From the NCBI GenBank assembly GCA_012932295.1, contig JAAONU010000023.1:72681-136680 (forward strand): DNA of 64,000 nt. The letters are read 5' to 3'. Below are positions 12,125 to 24,592 of the stretch, piece by piece. The notes under the pieces were generated by a model. The model did not search any database and was not told the origin of the DNA. It saw only the letters and a list, made by a program, of their open reading frames with translations. Position 1 is the first letter of the stretch. Each line of letters opens with the position of its first letter. Source of the stretch: Cyclina sinensis (lineage: Eukaryota > Mollusca > Bivalvia > Venerida > Veneridae). The translations under genes and the position numbers were made by a program.

Positions 12125-13292
12125 ACTAAAAAAGACCATGTTTTAATTGTTCTCCTGTTTTGTGCAACTGGATATATAAGTACTGATTGTCAAGAAATTT
12201 ATGTGATCAGAGTAAATGTAACATCATGTACGAGTACATGCTCGTTCAGTGACTATCTGCAGACAGCAGTTATTGTTTGCATGGACTGGCCTACTCGATC
12301 CCAAGATCCTAATCTAGCATGTAGAAATACGACCAACAACATCAATGCCCAGGCAGGTAAGACCAGCTTTTCTGGAAGAATGGACTCGAATTCCAGTAGA
12401 CGATCCGAGAGCTTAATGGCAACAGGTAGAGAAGAGATCAAGCAATAATCAATGGACATGAGCATGCTGAAGTAAAAATAAGCTAAACTTGTGTTGTGCT
12501 TTAGAAAATATCCATGTGTACGTTTGTATTCTTGTAAGAATAGCCGGTTTAAACCGAGTAGATATCTTTGGTTTTTAATTTCTAAACAAAAACACACGTG
12601 TCTTAAAGACATCAACTTTATGACCAAGATTAGTAAAGATCTGAACAACTCAGTATGAAGTGCAGTATCTTTTTATAGGTAATCTGTTAGCGTATCAAAA
12701 ATATTTCCAGGTATAAGAGCGGTTTGTGTATATTGCCATAGTACACAGAAAGTTCATATACCAGTCAGTGTCACAGATTCCTCTCTCTCATACAGAGCAA
12801 GAAACACAGTGCTTTGTAGTCAACAAAGACAATTTAAAATGTCCCTTATTTCAATATCCAAAACTGTCTAGATATGCACACTGGGCAAAAATAAAATAAA
12901 TGTAGATAAGATTTTGTATTATTTCTTGTAACCTTTTATTTTAACAAAAACTTATAACATGGACTGCTACAAATGACTGAAGTGTTAAACATGCACAAAG
13001 TATTTCATGCACCAGAGCACATGTTATTTCTAATATTTACATGTATTGATATATCAACTACAAACCTATTATAATCAGCCACACAAATACTACACCCTCA
13101 AAGCTTTTGTATGCAATCACAGATTAGTTATTTCAAATTGTCTGAATTTGTAAAGGCAGAAAAAATGTACCATACATTGTTGGAGTCCTGTCCAGAGTAT
13201 AGTAACATAATTTTCTGTAATAAGTTAAATTTCTTTTTTCTGCCTTTTCTAGTTTACTTAAGTATGTGCCAAAGATAGTAACAAGCACTCAC

Positions 13293-13430
13293 GTCTAAGC
13301 TGGTACCAAATACTTGTATAAATTGGTACTAAACATTTGTCTAGTCTGGTATCAAAAATCTATGTCTAAGCTGGTACCAAACACCTAAATATAAACTGGT
13401 GCTAAACACCTATATCTAAGCTGGTTTGAA
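13293..13430. repeat. 24-bp minisatellite, about six degenerate units
   Basis: The core 'ctggtaccaaa' and its variants recur at 13300, 13323, 13346, 13371, 13396 and 13421, a period of 23-25 bp. There is no sign of coding. Confidence 0.65.
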
Positions 13431-13510
13431 CCACAAACATACTAGCCTTCACATGAATACAAAGTTTTTATGATCAATTTTATTTATGAATAGAAAAATT
13501 TTCTGATTTG

Positions 13511-13949
13511 TTAAAGTGACTGACTCACAGACAATGATAAAAAGGAAAATTTTTATACATCTTGAAATTCTTGCTGTAATCGTGAAGAACATATTTAAAC
13601 TAAGTTATTGACTCAGTTTTTGTGACAGAAAAACATCAAAATATAAAGTTTTACACACTTGTATCGGTAAAAAATTTACCCCGTTAGTCACGTGGTAAAT
13701 ACTTTAGTTATAACATTAATTTTGAGGCAATCTAATAACTAGATGCCGTGGCTCAGTTGTCTAAGACGTTGCTGTATATTTTACTGACCGAAAGGTCGTG
13801 GGTTCGAATCCTGGTAGAGTCAAAACTTTTTTTTCAGTTTTCATGGTGTATAGAAGCATAATATTATATTTTTTCCATAGTATATTAAATCCTCTTAAAT
13901 TTGAAAGAATAAAAAATTTCAGCAAAATTTTGTGAGTCAGTCGCTTTAA
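13511..13949. mobile_element. TTAA-bounded inverted-repeat element with an internal tRNA-like Pol III promoter
   Basis: The ends are 'ttaaagtgactgactcaca' (13511-13529) and 'tgtgagtcagtcgctttaa' (13931-13949), inverted copies with one mismatch, each including TTAA at the outer edge as expected for a TTAA target-site duplication (the piggyBac-type superfamily uses TTAA). Inside, 13743-13822 resembles a tRNA: a box A-like segment at 13749-13766 and a perfect box B GGTTCGAATCC at 13801-13811. The acceptor and T stems do not pair well, so it is not a functional tRNA. This is a non-autonomous element, either carrying a SINE-like insert or a composite. Confidence 0.65.
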
Positions 13950-15141
13950 GAACAAAATGAGCGCTTAAATTTACTGCAAAAAATGTCACTATCATAAATG
14001 TACTTTTCTGACTTGTTCATGGAATTCAATGATTAAATAGACATCCTCTGATTTGTTTTAAATAAGATAATGGTTCCATTTCATATACCGATGATAATGA
14101 TGATATGAAAAGTAACAAAAACAATTACCATTTTCAAAAAAACAAAGAACTGAAAGTATCATAGTTTTAATTTAATACACAGGGTTCAAAAATGTTTCCA
14201 TATTTTTTTTACCTTCTGACATGATCTAATTCCAAAAGCCGACTGTTTTCTACCAAAAAAAAAAGGAGTTCAATTTGTGACATAAGATTTCAAAACAAAA
14301 ACTGTAAAACATTTACTTTATGTAAGACTTCATATTAACAATATGTCCGAAGGAATCACAAAAAGCAATGAACATGAGTGCTAACACTAACTTATGCCTA
14401 CTTATATATCCCCAGTATGAAAGGTATCTTCTGATGACTTTAGTCATACTTAAACCAAGGGCTGTTTAGAATTTAATAGTAATCAGCATGACTCCACCCC
14501 CCCCCCACCCCACACCATCCCAAAATGTTGTTCTTAAGTTAAATTGACTACCCACCCCTCTACCCAAGGTTCTGGATTCAGGTCTGGCAATGAAACAAAG
14601 TTGCATATACATCTCAAATAAATGGCCATCATATCCCAGGGACTTAAACCCTCAACATGCTGAATTTCTAAAATGGACTAGTCCATTAATCACTTTGGAC
14701 AGACCCATTTTCATTCATAGAGCAATATCCTGACTGAACAGTGAACTGAGAAGAACTTAGTAAGACTAAATAGATATCAAGGGATTGTAACTGCATTTAA
14801 ATAGAGAAGGTGATAAAAAACTTTCATGCTCAACTCTTACGTGTGCTGATCATGGTCTGCAATGGTTGCATAAAAAAAAACGCTGTCTTCTGGGAGAAGT
14901 TCAAAGGTTAAGTACATCATAAATTACATATCTTTGAAGGCTGTTATGGTTTATATGAAGACATATTTCAAAGACATTCACACATACAGGTCTTGCATGT
15001 CCTACAGATACTTAGTGCTATCCTACAGAATTTAGATAATAATGCCAGTTGACATGCAAATATAAATTAAAGTAATGTTGCTGTTTTCTGCACTTGGTAG
15101 AACTGTTTATCTGTTGTTGTTGTTTTTCTCCAGCAACAGCT
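13950..15141. other. Intergenic / 3' flank, no gene seen
   Basis: AT-rich sequence with a short C run at about 14496-14507 and scattered A runs. It includes the presumed 3' untranslated region of the minus-strand gene ending at 15142. I did not find a confident minus-strand AATAAA close to that stop. Confidence 0.4.
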
Positions 15142-15568
15142 CTAGTAACTGTAGTAATGGTCATATAAGTCATCTTCCAGTGACATAGCCTGAGCTATTC
15201 CTGCTGACAAACACACTGCTACAGTGGTGTGCTTGCCGTCTGATGCCCTACAGGGCCCTTTTCTTAGACTTACAACAATCGGTGGTCCATATTTCTGTGG
15301 CGAGGATATTGCATGTGCTTCTGGTTTTTCCAGCTGTGCAATCAGCTGGTATATTGGCTCACACTGAACGTTATGACGACTGATTTCTTGGTTAAGAATT
15401 TCCATTCCGTGTGACCGAATAGAGTTGTACTCACAACGGTGATTTTCTCGAAGGCTTCTCTCTTGGAACGCATGTTCTTGCCTTAGCTGCATCAAGTTAT
15501 TCTGCAATTCCCAGGGGTTGAAATGATGTCTTGAGTTAATCATGAAATGTTGAGCTTCCACTGCTTGT
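15142..15568 (-). CDS. Exon 2 (terminal coding exon) of the unrecognised 920-residue protein
   Basis: Encodes the last 141 residues plus the residue completed across the intron. It begins after a strong polypyrimidine tract and CAG (15569-15580 on the + strand) and ends at TAG (15142-15144). The first half continues the Gln/His/Arg-rich helical region of exon 1. The second half contains PPIVVSLRKGPCR and HTTVAVCLSAG, then an acidic and tyrosine-rich tail. Confidence 0.75.
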
Positions 15569-18500
15569 CTGAAAAAAATAAATAAAGCTTTATGCATTTA
15601 TTTAACCGAACATAAGAATACAAACACTTAATAATTTCAGACCATTGTATGAGCAAACATACAAAAAGATTTTTAGCTCACCTGGCACAAATTGCCAGGA
15701 TTGTCTGGCATCCCTTGTCTGTCTGTCCGGCCTCCATTTACATTTTGCTTGTAAACACCTTTGAGGCTACAATATCAATTGGATCTTAATGAAACTTGAT
15801 CAGAATGTTAGCCATAGTAAAATCTCAAAAAAAAATTGAAACTTGATTACATGGGGTCAAAAACTAGGTCAATGAAAAAAAACTATTTTCACTGTAGAAC
15901 CCATATTTTTGATCGGATCTTCACCAAACATGGTCTGTGTATTCATCTCAAAGACACACTTGAGGTGCACAAAAACTGGATCATGCGGAGTAACAAACTA
16001 GGTCACTGGGTAAAATCAATAAAAAACATTGTTAACACCCTAGAAGTCACATTTTCGACCCATTTTAAATGAATACGGGTCAGAATGTTTGTCTTGATGA
16101 AGTCTTAAATAATTCTAAAACTGGGTTACATAAGTAAATTAGGTCACCAGGTAAAATCAGAGGAACACCTCTTAATATTCAAGAGGTCACATTATTTTAC
16201 CAGATGTGAATGAAAAATAAGTTAGAATGTTACTTTGATGGATTCTTGTGCTTATTCAAAACTGGGTCACACAAGGTCAGAAACTAGGTCACCAGGTCAT
16301 AGGAAAAACTTGTAGATATTGTAGAGGTCACACTTTACTTTCGATCTAAATGGAAATTAGTCAGAATGTTTGTCTTGATGATTTATCGAAGTAATACGAA
16401 ACTGGGTCATGTGGAATCAGAAACTAGGTCACTGGGTCAAATCATAGGAAAACCTTGTTAATATTCTAGTGGTCACATTTTTTATCTGATCTTAATGAAA
16501 ATTAGTCAATATGTTTGCCATGATGAATTGTTCTGAGGCCATGTGATCCTTTGGACCTCGTACCATTCATTTCAGGTGAGCAACTCAGGGTAACCTGGCC
16601 CCCTTGTTTAATGTAGTCAATCAAATTTTTATCAGCAAGTAAATAGTTAACTGTTGTCTTATGCTTAATTCTTTATGTTGGTTATGAAGTTAAAAGAATA
16701 ACAAGAAACAAACTATTATCTAGAAGCAATATCTTTCTTGAAAAAAGAAAGGATAAAGAGGAAAGCCTTTAATATACAGATATTCTAAACAATCAACAGA
16801 AAAGAATTTTTACAACCAGTTATTTCTATATGAGTCTCAACTCAACAATTAACTCCTTGGAACCAGAAGTACCTTTAACTTATGATACTGACACAGAAAT
16901 TGCTGTATATTATCTAATTACAAATGGTTAAGTTATATTACCTTTCTTGTAAAGCATCCAATTCCATACAATGACGTTCTTTTGTTGACTGTAACTGGCA
17001 TTGCAACTTGCTCTTTATGTTAAACAATGACTGTTTATTCATGTTTTCAAGGATCTCCTTCTGGATGTATAATTTTCTAAGTAAGCGTTCCAGTGGCATG
17101 TAACATAAGTCACTTTGACCATCAGTTTTTCCATAGCGATCAAAAGTTGAAATAATCTCCTCCTCATACAGGTAAGTACAAACCACTTGTTCACCTTCAA
17201 GAAATCCTGGTTCAGGTCTTTGTCTTTTCTCTATGTGTTTATTTCGTTTGGTTGTTGCTACTGTTAAATTGACATCAGGGTCGGCAGAACCTTTTGTTCC
17301 CCAACGTCTACAGACTTCCCTCTCAATCGCAGTATTATCCTTCTTTCTATATATAGATGTATCAAATTCAGCATAGTTTAACCCCTTCATTACATTACTG
17401 CATTTTGTATTTATGTCTTTATCATTATTAGTATCAGTTTTGTTTTCCTTTTCACGAAGAGTTTCGACCAGATTAAATAGCGAGTCAACATTTTTTACTA
17501 TTTTCTTTGCGTTGCTTTTATCAGAATCTTTTCTTACAGCTTCTTTGGTCTTTTTGCTTTCAACGTTTTTTTTTGAAGCCTTAGATAAATGAGAATTTTC
17601 TAAAATATTCTCATCTACAAAACCTTCATCATCATAATCATTAAGGTTCAGTAAATCATCACAGTACTGTATTTCTTCCTCCTGAGGGTTGGCATTACAG
17701 ACATTCACATCAATACCAGATCCTTGTGTTTCATTCCCCTTTTCTTCTTCAATTCTAGAAACCGTAACCTCAGCTTTAAATCTACCTCCATTATTATCAG
17801 ACCCACTTTCATCCTTTTCTTTCTCTGTATTCTCTTTTTCAAAGATACTGATAGCTGAGACAACTGTAAGATTTTCAACATCACTGCTAGTGCTGTGAGT
17901 GGTGTCACCCTGACTACCAACCAATGTATTTTCTGTAACAGTTCTGTCATTATCTTCTTCACAAGTCTCGGTCTTCAACTTACTTATCAGGTCATTCACC
18001 TCAATCTTACTGAAGCTCTTACAAGAATTTCTGATCACTGTTTCATTTTCTGTCGGTAAGATTTCATCACTTTCTTCACAGAGTTTTGTTATATCTGCAA
18101 TAAGTTCTTCCAATGTCTGATGTTTATCACTCACCGCATCTGTATCACTTAATTCTTGGAATTCTGAGTCAGAATCTGACAAAACTTCTTTTTTAATTAT
18201 CTCTTTCTTTGCTTGCTTATTCTGTTTTCTAGTATTCACAGATGCAATGGGTGTGCTGCACTGATCCGAAGAGGGAAGTACAAATTTCTGTTCTATGTTT
18301 ACAGGAGTACTGCTACAAAGCCTACCTGATGTAAGACTATATTTTGACTCAATTACTGGTGTTTCTGCTATTTCATGGGGATTCCTGCGTTTGTCCACAC
18401 TGCAACAACCTATTGGTGATATGACATCTTCACACAAAAATATGTTACGTCTTTTGGGTGTACTCTCATTTTTCTCTGACAAAGATCGTTTTCTTTTCTT

Positions 18501-19277
18501 AGATACTTTTAAGTTACAATCATCTTTTTCATTTTCTTTGTTTTGATTTTTTAAAAATAATGGCCGATCATTTTCTTTCTCACTGTAGGAACATTCTGGT
18601 GAGACTGCCTTGATTGTTGTATCCAAATCATCCTCTTCATAACTTGTGGTGGAACATTCTCCCTCCTCTTTGGATGAATCGATGAAACTTGAGTAACTGT
18701 TTTCAGGTTTACTGTTTCTAGCATTTCGCATTTTTGGCTTCAGAACTGCCCTACGCTCAAGACCTGTAGTGGAACATCCTCCTTCCCCTTTGGATGAATC
18801 AATGAAACTTGAGTAACTGTTTTCAAGTTTACTGTTTCTGCCATTTTGCATTTTTAGCTTCTGAACAGCCCTAGGTTTGGAATGAGAATTTACAGCAGCT
18901 GGACTAAAGTCTGATTCTGACTGAGTACTTGAACACTCTCCTTCTTCCTTACTGAATTCTGAAATACAACCACCTCTATCTTGCTGGCTAGTCTGTAAAA
19001 ACCTGCCATCATGATTCATAAAATGTTCACCAGCACCTGAATCAGGCATTTTGGGTGTTTTGTCTAAAGCACTTACTCTTTTATATCCCTTTCCACCTGA
19101 ACAAGGCATGTTTGGCAAATCTCCCCCTGCAGTGACTTCAGAACAATCCTTTTCAATGTCACAGTTGGCTTCTTTGGCTATAGAATAATCTTTACCTGCT
19201 GTTTTATAAAAGGTTTTAGAAACATCGTCACATTCCTCGAACAGTTTTTCTAGATCATCAAAGATAGTCTCCTCCAT
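15142..19277 (-). CDS. Unrecognised 920-residue, largely disordered, probably nuclear protein (2 coding exons)
   Basis: Coding exons are 19277-16942 and 15568-15142. The junction is clean: exon 1 ends GAAAG before GTAATA, the next exon follows TTTTTTTCAG, and the phase is kept (778 codons plus 2 nt, then 1 nt plus 141 codons and the stop). The ATG lies just after an acceptor (TTCCAG then ACAA), so a 5' untranslated exon lies upstream. Residues 1-600 are acidic, Ser/Glu/Asp/Lys-rich and low in hydrophobics, with an N-terminal acidic segment (FDDLEKLFEECDD), repeated EEGECS-type motifs and a basic cluster KKRKRSLSE near residue 262. Residues about 640-860 look folded or coiled-coil (CRRWGTK, GEQVVCTYLYEEE, RLLRKLYIQKE, then Gln/His/Glu-rich helices), ending in a small-residue segment. 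I do not recognise the family. Nuclear location is inferred only from the basic clusters. Confidence 0.75.
15674..16582 (+). repeat. Dispersed repeat with inverted ends and about five internal units of 140 bp, in the intron of the unrecognised gene
   Basis: It begins 'tagctcacctg' (15674-15684) and ends 'caggtgagca' (16573-16582), which are inverted copies. Inside, a block with 'gaaactaggtca' recurs about every 137-144 bp (for example near 16138, 16282 and 16419). The open frame at 15836-16072 is a chance translation of these units. The same end motif and similar internal phrases occur at 59855-60695. Confidence 0.65.
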
Positions 19278-19281
19278 TTGT
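16942..19281 (-). CDS. Exon 1 (main coding exon) of the unrecognised 920-residue protein
   Basis: A single long exon encoding residues 1-778. The acceptor is at 19282 (TTATTCCAG on the minus strand) and the donor GTAATA begins at 16941. It contains a near-perfect tandem duplication of 40 codons (18649-18768 and 18769-18888 on the + strand), each copy carrying NSYSSFIDSSK followed by a GECSTT-like motif. A third, more diverged EEGECSSTQSESD segment precedes them. Confidence 0.8.
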
Positions 19282-19342
19282 CTGGAATAAAGAGAGGGAG
19301 GAGTTTTTCATAAAGTTTGTATAAAGATCATATACTATGTAC

Positions 19343-19610
19343 GTACATGTACGATTTCAGGACTTTTCACCTCCTGGACGTTTCGGCCCTGGTCTCAAAA
19401 CCCTGGTCTTTTCTGCATCTTTTGTAAATTTAATGAAGATGTAAAATAAATACAATTATGAGTTATAATATTATATATAATATAACTCATACTTGCAAAC
19501 ACATTACATTTATGATATAACCAAGATTTTTTGTTATAAATATATTGAAATTTTCCTGGGAAAATAATTATTTATAGGATAGTTTATATGAATTGTGACA
19601 GAATTATCAG

Positions 19611-19698
<88 letters not shown>

Positions 19699-20074
19699 TT
19701 ATAAAATTATATCATTATAATTAAAATTATAAATAGCTTTAAAGGACATTGATTATAATATGTTGTTATAAAACAGATAAGAACAGATTAGGGATCATTA
19801 GTTAAAGAAGTGTGAAAGTTGTATAATGCATTATTTTTGTTAATTACAGGTGTTACTTATACTTCACAAAGTAGTGAAAAATTTCATTGATATCTCATAT
19901 CAAAGTACCTTTTGTATATTAAATAGATTAAAGAAAATCAAAGGACAAATCCGTACAGTATACCATACTAAAACAAAAAAAGGTAGCCGAAAAGACCAGG
20001 GCGGAAATGTCTAGGCGGTGAAAAGACCAAGGCCGAAACGTCCAGGAGGTGAAACGTCCAGATACCACATGTAC
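19343..20074. mobile_element. Inverted-repeat (MITE-like) element with a (TA)n core
   Basis: The left arm from 19343 ('gtacatgt') and the right arm ending at 20074 ('acatgtac') are inverted copies over roughly 75-90 bp. The best block is 28 bp, from 'cacctcctggacg' at 19368 through 'ttcggccctggtct', with one mismatch to its inverse at about 20023-20050. The body is AT-rich, non-coding and has a long (TA)n tract. It lies just upstream of the translated exon of the unrecognised gene, probably in its leader intron. Confidence 0.65.
19612..19694. repeat. (TA)n microsatellite, about 83 bp
   Basis: An uninterrupted alternating TA tract of about 41 dinucleotides in the middle of the inverted-repeat element. 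Such tracts are cruciform-prone and unstable in length. Confidence 0.95.
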
Positions 20075-22811
20075 ATCCACAAAATGATTTACTTAATTTC
20101 AAAACTGAAACAATGCAATGAAATTCAAAATAAGTCATTAACATACATCAGAGACCTTATATTAGTTGTATTAAAGGTCATTCATTTGGACACAACTATA
20201 ACAACTTTACCTCATCAAAATAATCGTAATGTACAGACCAAAATTGTTGAATTACAAAGTTATGAAAATATTGCTTTTGATAAGAAAATATGTGTTTTTG
20301 ATGATCGCCTGTTTCCTTCATGAAATCGGTAGTTCTGGCTGCTTTTTTTGGCTGTGACGTAGATTTATCACTAGACAGTATTGCAGAATTACACTGCTCA
20401 TAACGCATCAGTTTTTAAATGCAAAAATCTCACTAGACGACAAGTGCAAGAAACACAATAAAGGCACACTTTTAAAATAAACATGCTACAAATTGTAACT
20501 TTAAAAAAGAAAGCAGTTACTGCTTTATTAGTAAATTCAACTAAATATAAAATGTAAATTCAAAATATAACCGGTTGTAATTTTACCTAATCTGAGAATG
20601 TGATTAATAAATATTCCAATTTAGAGACATCGTCACATTCCTGTGATTTTAAATATCAGTGATGCAATAAAAATTATCTTCTCCACATTACACTTCCTCA
20701 CTTGATTCTTGATGATTATGTCATAAACAAAACCTTTGTCATTTAAGTGTAGTAAAATTGTAGTGAATTTAGGTGACCTAATGTCTTAACATTGGTTTCA
20801 CTGGAATTGAAATTCACAAGTTACTTTCACATAATATAATGTAAAATAATAATAATATGGCATGTTCATTAGAAATTTGTGTCTGCTTATAGAGAAATAT
20901 CCAATTAAATGTCAAAGATCCATAAATCACGCCTTATACTATGGGATTTATGCAAATTAACCTACCCAAACGGGACCCTTGTATATTCTGCACAACTGTC
21001 AAAGCAAAGCAATTAACACTTTTTTATGATCCAATCACTGTTAAAGTTGAGACAATTAGCAAAATTTTATGGTGTGTCACTGTGTTACAAGTTGATTGAA
21101 ATATTTTTGATCAGTTACAGTTGTGAAAACATTATGTCATAGTGTTTTCCAACAAGCATGTCTCAGTGATTTTTACATAGCTTCCATGCAGTTAAATATT
21201 AATGTAATATTAATGATGAAAATAAAAATCATTTGACTTGTAACTGTGTACAACAAAATAACATTTTGCTTGTTTGCTTTTGTTTTTGTTTTATGATTTT
21301 GACATCGTTTTTACAGCTTCTTTTTACCTATTATTTGCTCTTTGATATTTTTTTCTGTTTAAAAAAAATTCTAGGATAAATTTGCTGTAATAAATATATA
21401 TTTGTAATAAAAAAAATCATAGTCAAATATTTCTTACATGTATCTTAGGAGAAATATATCACAGACAAATAAACAACAAATAACTGTAAAGAGAACATTT
21501 TTATGAAAGAAAAAAACCTCTTGATTGGAGTTTGCTAGTCAAGTCTTTCAAAAACCTGCATGGGTAAAAATGAGCATGTACAAAATCTTTTTGGATCAGT
21601 TAATTACTAGGAAAAAAATCTCTAGATATTTTCACTGATGTGTCTTTTAATTCTATATTCCTAAATAAACTAGCCTTATTATAAATTTCAATTGCTCACT
21701 GGCCTCCAAATTTCATCAAAATTTCAAATTATTCATTCAAACAGTTCATTAATATATATTGATTATGTTATCTTAACTTGTTCAATTCTGTTATTTGACT
21801 ATTTTCAGTCTACATTTTCACTTTCCATTATAATTTTCAAGTTGATAGCTGTGTCAAGTGGCATGGTATAAATGTACATCACTTCCGGTTTCGCATGTGA
21901 CAGGTAAGCGCAACCAAGTGCATAAAATATGGATTTTAATTTGCTCCAAAAACATCTTAAAGATGAAAATTACCTGTGGATTTTTGTAAAAACTGTCTTA
22001 GTCAGATTTATATTTTTCTGTCAAATGAACATTTAGAGGTCAAAAAATTGTGTCCATTGACCTTTAACTTCTTGGACCTAAAACATTGCTACCTGTACTG
22101 ATAATCATGTCTCCACACTTAATGGGTTGCCTGATTTCAGGGACAAGCTAAAACTGTTTCCGACAACACTTTCACATTGAATATATATAGTGACTTAAAG
22201 CAGTTATGGGTAGTAGTTTTATGAAAACTTTGTTACAGACTGACTGCGACTTTTCACCTATACTAGACCATCTATGAAAAATACATACTGTACCTCTATC
22301 ATCATAAACAGACAAAGATAAATTTGTTTCACTTCAACCTTCCACTTTTTATATATTTTATTTTACCATGATAAAGAATAATATGCTCTCAGTGGCTGAA
22401 AAAAAAAAAAACTGAACTGGGAGATTTTTATTTATCACTGAAATGCATATTTATATATTTAAGCCAGTATTAAAACTTCACAAGATGTTAAAGGATAGGT
22501 TTTCACTATGTATATGCGAAATTATACATTCATCTCCAAGGGGATTCCAGGGCCATGATCCACTAAAGAACATTTTTGAAATTCTTAATGTACAATAGTG
22601 CATTTTGGCATTATCTGGGTCTTAAGATGCCATTCAAACTTAGATTTTTGAAGTAGATAAGGTTACACAGTTAGACAGCTCTCTAAACTTAGAGGTGCAG
22701 TTACCATGAAAATACTGTTAGGGGGCTCCAAAAGTTGTAATAAAAGTACTGTCAAACAAAGACCTTTAGGCCTTTGTGTCAAAGTACATACATTCTTTAC
22801 CTTAAGGAAAG
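20075..22811. other. Intergenic / leader-intron region, no gene seen
   Basis: AT-rich sequence without supported coding exons. It may include the untranslated first exon and promoter of the minus-strand gene ending at 15142, but no distinctive promoter signal fixes their position. Confidence 0.4.
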
Positions 22812-24592
22812 GTGCAATGTGGACCAAAATCAAAGGATTTCTGGCCAACCATTAAACCATTCCTTTCTCAAAAATCAACCACAAAATCTGATAACCCAAT
22901 CATACTTAAAGACGATGATAATAATTCTCTCATCTCAGACCAAAAGATAGTCTCAGAAACATTAAATACTAATTACATTAATATAGCCCAAAACATAGGC
23001 AAAGATGATAATACTCCAGTAAATACAGAGCATCCTAGTATAAAGGCAATTCATAACTGTAGCAGGAAAGATAATTTTAATTTTTTACATGTTTCAGAAC
23101 TTGCATCAAGAAACTCAACTGTAAGAAAGCTACTGGTGTTGACGCAAAAATTATAAAATCCGGTCAATTAAGCCTTATTAAGCCAATAAAGGAATTAGCC
23201 AATACTATGATTGACAACGGTCAATCCCCATCAAAACTTAAATTAGCCCAGGTTACCCCCCTTTATAAAAAAGACGATCCCTTTATTGAAAAAAATTACA
23301 GACCTGTAAGCATATTGCCCACCATGTCTAAGATCTATGAAAGAATACTAAGTGATCTGTTGACAGAGTTCTTCGAAACTATTTTCCATCCCTATTTATC
23401 AGCTTCCAGGTCATCCTATGGCTGCCAAACTACACTATTAAGACCAGTGGAAGACTGGAAAAGGGCTTTAGATGAAAATAATTATGTTGGTGCTATACTT
23501 ATGGATCTATCTAAGGCATTTGACTGCTTGCTACATAATTTAATAGTCCTTAAACTTAAGGCATATGGGTTATCAGAGAAAGCATGTGGTCTCATGCTCG
23601 ATTATTTATCAAACAGAGCACAAAGAGTCAAACTCGGAAATACCACCATTGAGTGGCAGGAAATCCTTAAAGGAGTCCCCCAAGGCTCGATCCTCGGCCC
23701 TTTGATCTTCAATATCTTTCTTAATGATATATTCTTTGTCCAAAAGTCAACCCTTTATAATTATGCTGACGATAGTACCCTTTCATTCCAGCACAAAGAT
23801 CTTAACACCTTCACAGAGGCCCTGCAGACTGATAGCCAGAACCTAATAGATTGGTTTAACTCAAACCAAATGCAGGCAAATCCAGAGAAGTTTCAGTCAA
23901 TTTGTTTTGGACAGAAGACCAATAAAGCAGTCAGGTCATTCCAAATTGGTTTAAATGAAATCCATTGTGAAGATGAGGTCAAACTTCTAGGGGTTAATCT
24001 TGATTTCCAGTTAAACTTTGACTCCCAGGTTACCAACCTATGTAAAAAGGCAGCCAAACAACTGAACGTCTTACAGAGATTTAGCAAGTTTTTAAATGAA
24101 AGCACAATATTAATCATATTTAAATCTTTTATCAGATCTAATTTTAATTACTGTCTGTTAATATGGCACTTATGTAGTAAAACTAACACTGAAAAGTTAG
24201 AAAAAATACAGTTCAGAGCTCTTAGGAGAGTTTTTAATGACTTTACTTCTTATGAGACTCTATTAAATAGGGTGAATTTAAATACTCAACACTTAAATAG
24301 ATTAAGAACTATTGCTATAGAGACATTCAAATGTTTACACAATTTATTGCCTGAATATTTACATGACCTTGTTAAACTAAGAGTTTCTAATTACAATTTC
24401 AGGTATGAGAACACCTAAGAAGCCCCACAAGTAAGAACAACGAAGTATGGCAAAAATTCCTTCAGATTTGAAGCCGTCAGGGTGTGGAACAGCCTGCCAA
24501 ATGACATGCGCACAACAGATAAGTATAAAGATTTTGTCAGGCTGATCCGCACCTGGACCGGCCCTTCATGTAAATGTGCCATGTGTAACTGA
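22812..24592 (+). pseudogene. Broken reverse transcriptase of a non-LTR retrotransposon
   Basis: Reverse transcriptase of a LINE-type element, which would copy element RNA at nicked chromosomal target sites. Seen: the segment VTPLYKKDDP, DLSKAFDCL (about 23503-23530), GVPQGSILGPL (from 23672) and the catalytic YADD (23762-23773), in the order typical of jockey/CR1-like elements, then a thumb region and a Cys-rich C-terminal tail. Lesions: a frameshift at about 23110-23117 between the first frame (22812-23156) and the main frame, and an in-frame TAA at 24416-24418, after which the same frame continues to a natural-looking stop at 24590-24592. The element cannot make an active enzyme. Confidence 0.85.

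Noticed and set aside
13743..13822. Possible tRNA gene with perfect box B
   Set aside because: The acceptor and T stems do not pair and it sits inside an inverted-repeat element; treated as tRNA-derived repeat.
17689..18546. Plus- and minus-strand open frames overlapping the long minus-strand exon
   Set aside because: Shadow frames of the 920-residue protein gene; low complexity and no independent support.
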